This document shows positions 1-5,594 of a DNA stretch of 10,162 nt, one piece after another. A model generated the notes under the pieces. The model did no database searches and was not told where the DNA came from. It saw nothing but the letters and a program-made list of their open reading frames with translations. Made by a program: the position numbers and the translations under genes. The stretch comes from Bacteroidota bacterium (GTDB taxonomy: Bacteria > Bacteroidota > Bacteroidia > Cytophagales > Cyclobacteriaceae), in assembly GCA_023393375.1 (NCBI GenBank), contig JAEWLI010000151.1, forward strand, positions 1 through 10,162, read 5' to 3'. Position 1 is the stretch's first letter. Every line of letters begins with the position of its first letter.

Positions 1-1
1 C

Positions 2-419
2 AACCAGGCCTTGAAAAAAGTGTTCGGCTATGCCATTAGCACGATCGCTACAAGTTCCGATCAAAGAGCGTATGATATTTGTAAGAGCGTTCTCGATGAG
101 GCAACCACCATCAAAGCGCATCTACAAGATGAAGATGTGACAGATGAAGACCTCGCCGAACTGAAAGATGTCATCGACAAGTTCGAAGCAAGCCGCAGCC
201 AAAAAGGTGTGGTGGCATCACAAAGCAAGGTAAACAGCCAGTTCCTCGACAAGGCCGTGAAAGACATGTCGGCTTTGCTGCGCCAAAACATGGGACAACC
301 AGGTGAACAAAATCAAGCGGAAAGAACCCGATTTTGCCGCCCGCTACCGTGCCGCACGCGATGACAGACGCATGGATAATATCATTATATTATCTAACAG
401 ATATCACCAAATAGCGTAG
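2..419 (+). pseudogene. Frameshifted 3' part of a protein of unknown function (runs off the left edge)
   Basis: The reading frame is open from the first bases, so the true start lies outside the window; the TTG at 11 is not a convincing start. The frame codes for an acidic, probably helical protein and then loses sense after residues MSALLRQNM (ATG at 290-292), stopping at 362-364. Removing one G from the GGG at 292-294 joins it to another frame reading MDNQVNKIKRKEPDFAARYR, then AARDDRR, ending at TAG 417-419. From memory, a C-terminus with the pattern PDF-x-x-x-Y-x-x-AR after a lysine-rich helix recurs in uncharacterised Bacteroidota proteins, which supports the joined reading. The last 17 or so codons (MDNIII...) look unlike that family and overlap an inverted repeat, so the natural end may also be lost. 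It seems more GC-rich than the rest of the window. No function can be assigned. A sequencing error is the main alternative to real decay. Confidence 0.6.
373..396. repeat. AT-rich perfect inverted repeat (8-bp arms, 4-nt loop)
   Basis: The arms GATAATAT (375-382) and ATATTATC (387-394) are exact reverse complements around the loop CATT. One G-T and one T-A pair extend the stem to about 10 bp. It lies at the end of the broken gene and before the convergent response-regulator gene. A transcript hairpin here could help end transcription of the plus-strand gene, but no T-run follows it, so this is not a textbook intrinsic terminator. Confidence 0.45.
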
Positions 420-429
420 CAGCTATGTT

Positions 430-454
430 CTATAATTAACATTATGTTAAATAG
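430..454. repeat. Palindrome TTAACATTATGTTAA in the convergent intergenic gap
   Basis: TTAACAT (436-442) and ATGTTAA (444-450) form a perfect palindrome around a single central T. CTAT (430-433) and ATAG (451-454) add a further matching pair with a two-base bulge. It sits 26 bp beyond the stop codon of the minus-strand response-regulator gene. It may act as a weak terminator for that operon or as a DNA-binding site. The stem is almost all A/T with no flanking T-tract, so the role is open. Confidence 0.4.
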
Positions 455-479
455 AAAATCCAACACCTCCCTGACCATC

Positions 480-1238
480 TCATTCTTCCAACCATTCCTT
501 AAAATCATTCACCCTCTCCCGGGCTACAACAAGATCTTCTTTGTCGTTGCCTTTCAAGCGAACTCTTAAGCGGCTGTTGCTATAAACGATCAAATCTTCA
601 ATGGCTTCCAGCGCAATGATGTGCTTGCGGCTGATCCGGTAAAACTTCCTGGGGTTCAGCAAGGATTCCAACTGATCCAAAGAAAAATCAAGGATTAACT
701 GTCTGCCTTCGTAAACTGCCATAAAGGTCATCTTATCCTTACTTTCAAAGTACATGACCTCTGAAACCTCCACCAGCCGGATACGTTCGCCAATTTTTAC
801 CGTAAAACGTTCCTTGTAGTCTTTACCTTTGATCATGTTATAAGCTTCCTTGATCGCTTCTGACGGTCTGATCCTGGAATGTCCGTTCAAGCGTATGAAC
901 TTATCAATTGAAACCTTAAGTTGCTGATGATCAACAGGTTTGAGCAAATAATCGATGCTATTGACCTTAAATGCCCGAATGGCATATTGGTCATACGCCG
1001 TAGTGAATATCACCGGAGTCGTAACCTCTACCTTTTCAAAAATCTCAAAGCTAAGCCCGTCAGCCAACTGAATATCGAAGAATAACAGATCGGCATGGTT
1101 TTCATTCAGCCACTTTACAGCTGTTTTCACGGAATCTGTTTTATAAATGGTTGTGATTTCAGGCATGAGCTGTCCGATCATTCTTTCCAGTCTGTCAGCA
1201 GCTATTTTTTCATCTTCTACGATCAATACCTTCATCAT
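480..1238 (-). CDS. LytTR-family response regulator
   Basis: A 252-aa cytoplasmic DNA-binding response regulator. Residues 3-115 form a receiver domain: the acidic pair D9/E10, the phospho-acceptor D55 (in LLFFDIQLADG), T79/T80 and the conserved K100 (in YLLKP) are all present, so it should be phosphorylatable. Residues 145-250 are a LytTR DNA-binding domain, with the typical core FYRISRKHIIAL (199-210) and the end VVARERVNDFKEWL. The length is normal for the family. The start is ATG 1236-1238, which overlaps the kinase stop codon as ATGA, implying translational coupling; a second ATG follows immediately. It is the last gene of the minus-strand cluster, and its partner is almost certainly the adjacent LytS-type kinase. 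Target promoters cannot be identified from this window. The family call is secure; the specific role is unknown. Confidence 0.95.
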   Translation of the reverse strand: MMKVLIVEDEKIAADRLERMIGQLMPEITTIYKTDSVKTAVKWLNENHADLLFFDIQLADGLSFEIFEKVEVTTPVIFTTAYDQYAIRAFKVNSIDYLLKPVDHQQLKVSIDKFIRLNGHSRIRPSEAIKEAYNMIKGKDYKERFTVKIGERIRLVEVSEVMYFESKDKMTFMAVYEGRQLILDFSLDQLESLLNPRKFYRISRKHIIALEAIEDLIVYSNSRLRVRLKGNDKEDLVVARERVNDFKEWLEE

Positions 1239-2314
1239 TCATTCAATAGTTTGGGTACTTTCACTTTAAAACAGCCATTGGTTTGATCAATTTCCATCTT
1301 TTTATCGGTAAACAACAGGTATCTCTCACTGATGTTCTTCAAACCTACCCCCATACCCTTATCGAGGATATTCTTTATCCTCACCGGGTTTTCAACAATC
1401 AGCCTATCCCCTTCTTCATATAGCTTAATCGTTAAGGGAAACTCAGCGGATATCTCATTATGTTTTACGGCGTTTTCCAAAAGAACCTGCAAAGTCAGCG
1501 GTGCTACCAAAATATCCTGTTTTTCCGGAAGGGTTATTTCCACCTTCAGATTATCACCAAACCTGATCTTTTGTAAAAATAAATACGATTCAACAAATTC
1601 CAGTTCTTCCTGTAATGGCACCAGGTCTTTGTTTTGTGAATCGAGTACATACCTGTATACATCTGATAACTGCCTGACATATTTTACGGCCAGTTCCTGA
1701 TTATCATAGATCAGTGAGGTGAGCGCATTCAGGCTATTAAACAAAAAGTGCGGGTTTACCTGGCTTTTTAGCGATTCATATTGTGCTTTTATATTCTCTT
1801 TTTCCAGTTTTTCTGCCCTTACAGCTTCTTTTTTATAATTTTTTAAAAATTCTATACTTGAAAAGAACATTGAAAAACCGATGGCAATCCACATGGCCGT
1901 TTTGGCGTTATCGGCTACGAATGCCCAGGTTAGAAACTCATCAGAATTAGTATACAACAGTTTAATAGTGAAATAAAATATACTGACTGAAGCAAGAAAG
2001 GTAAAACCTGCCAAAATAATTAAATTGATGATAAATTTGGAGACCGGCCTACTCTGTTGAAATTTGCTTTTTGATAAAATTGGCAGTAAAAAGGAAATGC
2101 TGTATCCCAATCCGTAAGTAAACGCAAGGGAGACAACAATCATCTTCCAGTTGTTGGAATCGGCTCTCCATTCCCCAAAAAAGCATTTTGGACAGATGAG
2201 AAATGCAATCATCAAACCCATCAATGTGATGGTAATAAATTCCATAAGTCTTTTTGGAATACGCCTGGTTACTGAATTATCAATTATCATAATGTAGGAA
2301 TAAAGATAATACAT
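1235..2314 (-). CDS. LytS-type membrane sensor histidine kinase
   Basis: A 359-aa inner-membrane kinase. Four hydrophobic segments at about residues 26-40, 58-80, 94-118 and 138-156 form the input region; no recognisable extracytoplasmic sensor domain is seen. A charged helical linker (158-185) leads to the His_kinase (PF06580-type) motif NPHFLFNSLNAL with phospho-acceptor H189. The ATPase half has the N-box LLENAVKHN (N281) and the glycine box GMGVGLKNISERY (320-332). All catalytic elements look intact. The gene follows the TPR-like gene by 49 bp and overlaps the response-regulator gene by 4 bp. The start used is ATG 2312-2314; an in-frame ATG eight codons later (2288-2290) is also possible because neither has a clear ribosome-binding site. 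Short loops between the membrane segments suggest that it senses a membrane or protein partner rather than a large soluble ligand, which is inference. Confidence 0.93.
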   Translation of the reverse strand: MYYLYSYIMIIDNSVTRRIPKRLMEFITITLMGLMIAFLICPKCFFGEWRADSNNWKMIVVSLAFTYGLGYSISFLLPILSKSKFQQSRPVSKFIINLIILAGFTFLASVSIFYFTIKLLYTNSDEFLTWAFVADNAKTAMWIAIGFSMFFSSIEFLKNYKKEAVRAEKLEKENIKAQYESLKSQVNPHFLFNSLNALTSLIYDNQELAVKYVRQLSDVYRYVLDSQNKDLVPLQEELEFVESYLFLQKIRFGDNLKVEITLPEKQDILVAPLTLQVLLENAVKHNEISAEFPLTIKLYEEGDRLIVENPVRIKNILDKGMGVGLKNISERYLLFTDKKMEIDQTNGCFKVKVPKLLNE

Positions 2315-2322
2315 AGAATTAT

Positions 2323-2350
2323 CAACACCTAACCTCAGGGCCAGGTGCTG
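2323..2350 (-). promoter_or_regulatory. Putative intercistronic RNA hairpin between the TPR-like and kinase genes
   Basis: Read on the minus strand, CAGCACCT (2350-2343) and AGGTGTTG (2330-2323) can pair as an 8-bp stem with one G-U, around a 12-nt loop. The hairpin ends 9 nt before the kinase start codon and is GC-richer than its surroundings. No T-run follows, so it is not an intrinsic terminator. It could affect mRNA stability or kinase translation, which would set different levels of the upstream and downstream products. Position and pairing are seen; the function is inferred. Confidence 0.35.
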
Positions 2351-2363
2351 ATAGTTTATACTT

Positions 2364-3008
2364 TTACTGACACGACTGCAAAAAGATAGATGTGAGTTCT
2401 TTACCCCATGTAGGGCTCAATTTATCGGCTGGTTTTTGTTTGTCCAATGCCTCATCCGCTTTATGGATCAGTTTGCAGGCTTCAGAAGTATCTCCATTGA
2501 AATATTGAGCTTCCCCCAACTTCATTGATCCCAACATGAGCATGGCGCGGGGATTGTTTGGATCCATTGCCAGTGCTTGCTGAAAAGTCATGGTGGTTTT
2601 AGGTGCTAACTCAGGGCCTCTTCCCATCGGATCTACTGTAAGCCGCATCATATGTATATATCCCTGAATTACCAATAGTTCTGCACCCTGTGGGTTTTTT
2701 AGTGCTGCCAAATCATGGAACTTTTGGGCTTCATCTAGTAGAGCATCCATACTTTTTTTATCTTGGGTTTGTCCCTGCATCATCCCCGATAACCATAAAT
2801 AAGATAGTGCTGTATAATAAGCGGGTTCCCACCTATTGTCTTCAGCCTGAGCAATCCGTTCAAAGGTAGCGATCACTTGTTTGACCTTCTCAGGGCTATC
2901 ACTTGTAAAAAGTTGTTCAATAGCACTGGTCATAGCGGATTCAAACTTATTGTCTGCCAAGGCATTCAATGACAACAAAAGGCATGTAAAAATTAATACT
3001 GTTTTCAT
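2364..3008 (-). CDS. Small exported TPR-like protein of unknown function
   Basis: A 214-aa protein with a signal peptide (residues 1-18, hydrophobic core VLIFTCLLLSL, probable cleavage after NALA), so it is probably periplasmic. The rest is helical and TPR-like: helices around 36-60, 60-75 (RWEPAYYTALSYLWLSG), 85-105, 108-124, then FQQALAMDPNNPRAMLMLG (142-160), a standard TPR signature. Other landmarks are TVDPMGRG (124-131), LSPTWGKE (197-204) and three cysteines, two of them late (C178, C213). From memory, proteins with this signal peptide, WEPxYY, TVDPxxRG and PxWG pattern recur in Bacteroidota beside TonB-dependent receptors and LytTR systems, but no function is known to me. The start ATG 3006-3008 lies 11 nt after the restored stop of the receptor gene, supporting co-transcription. 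It may scaffold or transmit a signal between outer membrane and kinase (inference). Confidence 0.85.
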   Translation of the reverse strand: MKTVLIFTCLLLSLNALADNKFESAMTSAIEQLFTSDSPEKVKQVIATFERIAQAEDNRWEPAYYTALSYLWLSGMMQGQTQDKKSMDALLDEAQKFHDLAALKNPQGAELLVIQGYIHMMRLTVDPMGRGPELAPKTTMTFQQALAMDPNNPRAMLMLGSMKLGEAQYFNGDTSEACKLIHKADEALDKQKPADKLSPTWGKELTSIFLQSCQ

Positions 3009-3019
3009 AAGTTGAAAAT

Positions 3020-3272
3020 TTATAGATTATTTAATTGATTTGCTTCTTTATCTTTTGAAATAGTGATGAAACATCCAAGGAAAATAAACCTGGGAGCTTC
3101 AGATTTTACCGGTATGCTTTCATAAACATTATCGTTATTTGGTATTGCACTGTATTGCCTTCCAAACTCATGATCGAATCCTAACACATTAGATACCGAA
3201 CCGTGGATAATGATATTTGGCTTGAAAACAAAGCTGAGGTTAACACTAAAGTTATGGTAAGCTTCATTTTTT
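3020..3272 (-). pseudogene. Displaced C-terminal segment of the TonB-dependent receptor
   Basis: In the frame shifted by one base relative to the upstream receptor frame, this stretch reads NEAYHNFSVNLSFVFKPN, then HGSVSNVLGFDHEFGRQYS, and later APRFIFLGCFITIS, ending at a TAA at 3020-3022. The pattern (SNVLGF, a tyrosine-containing FGxxYS, then an aromatic-rich PRFIFLG near the end) is what the last strands of Bacteroidota TonB-dependent receptors look like. It adds 82 residues in place of the 28-residue nonsense tail. The stop lies 11 nt before the next gene, whereas the apparent stop at 3181 would leave an unexplained 172-bp gap. This is strong internal evidence that the segment belongs to the receptor. 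Confidence 0.85.
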
Positions 3273-5181
3273 GATCATTAAAAGCTTCCGTATTGGGATC
3301 GTCATAAAACCTGCCACTGGTAAATTGGTAAGTAGTCCCAACCAATGTTCTCAACGGCATAATGTAATATTTACCCACAACTGAAAAATTGTGTGCCGGT
3401 GCAAAATCAGGTATGGATTCATCTGGGTAATCGAGGTATTTTCGTTTGGCATCCAAATAGGAATATGAGATCCAATAATCCAATCCCGGCAATGATTTAC
3501 TATCGCGCCAGAATACTTCCAGACCAGAAGAATGACCATGGCCAGCGTTTCCTAAATCCTTTGCATTAATAGTAGTATATTCATTGAAACTGACAAGATT
3601 ATCATATTTTTTATGGTAAGCTTCAAGCCTGAGAATACGACCTTCTGGGTTGTACTGATAATTTAAAATATAGTGATCAGCATTTTCATTGTTCAATTGG
3701 TTGCTTGCTTTAACATATTGATTATCAGGTAGTTGATAGAATCTTCCTAAAGCAAAGGACAACTGACTTTTTTTGCCTGTTCGAAATGCAAAAGATAATC
3801 TTGGAGAGAAACTAAACTCTTTATTTATGGAAGAATATTCAATTCTACCCCCAGGCTTTAAAGCCAACTTGCGGTTGAGGGTCAGTTCAAATTCGCTGAA
3901 CAATGCGGTGGTATAATTGGTCAGGTTAATATCATATTCCTGATCTGCATCATCCTGGTAATTGTAATCTATATCACTGCGAAACATTTCAGTACCTGCT
4001 TTAAATGTCGCATGATCACCAAGTGGTTTATCGGCAACAAGTTTTGCATGTACAGTCCTATTTTTATCCCTGTTTTTTAGCGTGTTATATCGTGTCAGTG
4101 TGTTAAGATACGAGAAAGCTAACCCTCCCCGTAAAATCCAATCATACTTTGTCAGGGTTTTAAACGAAAGATTAGAATAACCATAGTTATCATTCAGGCT
4201 GATATCAGCCAATGTGTGAACATCTTCAAAGGATGGTTGCTTTAGTTTTAAATCGGATAATTGGAAATTATTGTACCATTTGATATAGGTATTTTTTGAA
4301 AGGTCAACTTTATAGTGAAGTGATCCACCCCAACTTTTGGGGGCAACCTCATAATGATATCGGTGTGGAACCATGGCATAATACAGCCCCAAGTCAGTAT
4401 AGCCTAATTGTGCAACCAATGATGATTTATCAAAACGAAGCGTTTGAGAAACATCAATTCCCAATGACATTAAACCAATGTCGGTTTGTGTCCTTTGTGA
4501 TTGATCAGAAGTGTTTAGCACCAAAACGGAGGACAATGCCTGACCATACTCGGCTGAGTAGCCGCCCGTGCTAAAGTAGGTCCCTTTAAACAGGAATGGT
4601 GAAAATCTGAATCGTGACGGGACATTTCCAGGAGCTACTGAAAATGGTTCGGAAACCAACAATCCATCAATGTAGGCACTAGCTTCCCGGCTATCCCCTC
4701 CCCTTACGTATAAGCGGCCATTTTCAGCCGATGTTTGTGTGCCGGGCAATGTATTCATCACCCCGGCAATATCCGCAGTTGCACCTGCTGTGCTTACAAT
4801 ATCAAGGGGTTTTAAAACAGCAGCTCGACTTTTGTCACCAGCCGAAAAAGCACCCGCAGTAATGACTACCTCGTCGATCTCACTTACCTTTTCTTTCAGA
4901 ATAATGCTTAGTGGTTGAGTGATTGTTCCTGGTTTTATTACCATGCGAAAAGTTTCATATCCCAGGCATGAAACGGTCAGGGTTTGTTCATTTTCCATGT
5001 CTGTATTAAATTCGAAATAACCGGAGGCATCTGCAGCAGTTCCATCATAGCTGCCCTGTAGGTAAACATTAGCACCTGGTATGCCTTCCTGATGTTTATC
5101 TACAACTTTTCCATTTATTTGGAACTGGCCTAAAGACGGATAGCTAAAAATGATCAGAATAAAAAGAAAAAAAATTTTCAT
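3181..5181 (-). CDS. TonB-dependent outer-membrane receptor with a frameshifted C-terminus
   Basis: As written the gene codes for 666 aa from ATG 5179-5181. The open frame extends to a TTG at 5202, but the ATG sits directly before the signal peptide MKIFFLFILIIFSYPSLG and is preferred. Residues 20-105 are a carboxypeptidase-regulatory-like beta-sandwich (INGKVVD...GIPGANVYLQG...GYFEF). The plug follows (about 110-225; IDEVVITAG, then YVRGGDSREASAYIDG), then the beta-barrel. Such receptors import or sense ligands using TonB energy; the substrate is unknown and no SusD partner is present. After FNDQK the frame drifts into a 28-residue nonsense tail ending at 3181. Adding one A to the A6 tract (T6 at 3267-3272, plus strand) gives a sensible barrel end and a 720-aa protein. 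Without it the closing strands are lost and assembly should fail. The alternatives are a sequencing error, phase variation or real inactivation. Confidence 0.9.
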   Translation of the reverse strand: MKIFFLFILIIFSYPSLGQFQINGKVVDKHQEGIPGANVYLQGSYDGTAADASGYFEFNTDMENEQTLTVSCLGYETFRMVIKPGTITQPLSIILKEKVSEIDEVVITAGAFSAGDKSRAAVLKPLDIVSTAGATADIAGVMNTLPGTQTSAENGRLYVRGGDSREASAYIDGLLVSEPFSVAPGNVPSRFRFSPFLFKGTYFSTGGYSAEYGQALSSVLVLNTSDQSQRTQTDIGLMSLGIDVSQTLRFDKSSLVAQLGYTDLGLYYAMVPHRYHYEVAPKSWGGSLHYKVDLSKNTYIKWYNNFQLSDLKLKQPSFEDVHTLADISLNDNYGYSNLSFKTLTKYDWILRGGLAFSYLNTLTRYNTLKNRDKNRTVHAKLVADKPLGDHATFKAGTEMFRSDIDYNYQDDADQEYDINLTNYTTALFSEFELTLNRKLALKPGGRIEYSSINKEFSFSPRLSFAFRTGKKSQLSFALGRFYQLPDNQYVKASNQLNNENADHYILNYQYNPEGRILRLEAYHKKYDNLVSFNEYTTINAKDLGNAGHGHSSGLEVFWRDSKSLPGLDYWISYSYLDAKRKYLDYPDESIPDFAPAHNFSVVGKYYIMPLRTLVGTTYQFTSGRFYDDPNTEAFNDQKMKLTITLVLTSALFSSQISLSTVRYLMC
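3267..3272 (-). other. A6 homopolymer tract at the receptor frameshift
   Basis: On the minus strand the codons read GAT CAA AAA ATG. With seven A residues they would read GAT CAA AAA AAT GAA GCT TAC, joining the two receptor frames exactly. The tract can slip during replication (on/off switching), transcription or translation (a P-site AAA sliding back one base), or it may simply be misread. The sequence alone cannot separate these. Confidence 0.7.
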
Positions 5182-5594
5182 GGCATTTGTTTTTTGATAC
5201 AAGATTAGCCATGACTGGATCAGGGATGAAAAAAAGGTGGATGACCTGTTGAATTTCGATGATGAGTTGTAACAAATGGAGTCTCAGGACCTGATCCGAT
5301 TAGACGAATGAAGAGTAAGTTTCGATTAATTTTTAAAGACTCTCTACTGCAATCTCCTATTGTTTTGTAATGTTTTAGGTGAATAAATCTATTAATTGTG
5401 AACCATAGTACACGCTATTAGCAGAAAATCAACAATCTAAAGGAAAATTATAAAAAAAATTGTTGTTTTTTGAAAAAATTTAAATGTATGCCCTTTTTAT
5501 GGGATTAGATCATAAATATAACAATGTAATGAATGGCTGATATTAAACCGGGACGATTGTAGGGATATCATTATATTTAAGTTTTTATTTAGAG
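5182..5594. other. Divergent intergenic region between the receptor operon and the T9SS gene set
   Basis: About 410 bp separate two divergent start codons, so promoters for both clusters should lie here. I found no exact match to the Bacteroidota -7 consensus TAnnTTTG with a properly spaced upstream TTTG. The nearest plus-strand candidate is TATATTTA at 5572-5579, one base off and only 15 bp before the start codon, so it is not annotated. Features seen: a 24-codon open stretch at 5198-5272, an 8-bp inverted repeat (GGATCAGG 5217-5224, CCTGATCC 5290-5297), A/T tracts around 5450-5492, and the 14-mer GATTAGATCATAAA at 5503-5516 that recurs near 9900. No RNA gene was recognised. Confidence 0.6.
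5503..5516 (+). repeat. 14-mer GATTAGATCATAAA, copy 1
   Basis: This exact 14-base word occurs 78 bp before the start of the large T9SS cargo gene and again at 9896-9909, 28 bp before the start of the PKD-protein gene. Both copies are on the plus strand in intergenic DNA. It may be an operator shared by the two transcription units, but in AT-rich DNA a chance match of this length in 10 kb is not rare. Confidence 0.35.

Noticed and set aside
61..2300. Open frames antisense to the pseudogene (61-291) and to the response-regulator and kinase genes (1095-1286, 1332-1700)
   Set aside because: They lie opposite well-supported genes, match no recognisable family, and their composition follows the coding strand.
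3267..3272. Classical programmed -1 frameshift site at the A6 tract
   Set aside because: The reading-frame codons are CAA AAA, which do not fit the tandem X-XXY-YYZ slippery form. I also saw no obvious stimulatory hairpin just downstream, so slippage remains only a possibility.
3351..4574. Open frames at 3351-3539 (same strand, other frame) and 4296-4574 (antisense) within the receptor gene
   Set aside because: The receptor reads continuously through both regions with convincing barrel sequence, so these are frame shadows.
5450..5492. A/T tracts able to pair (A-run, TTGTTG, T-run) as an intrinsic terminator
   Set aside because: The stem would be only A-T pairs and no supported gene ends just upstream on either strand; it is more likely promoter-proximal AT-rich DNA.
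5572..5579. TATATTTA as the -7 element of the adhesin promoter
   Set aside because: It has one mismatch to TAnnTTTG, no TTTG at the right upstream distance, and would leave a leader of only about 10 nt.
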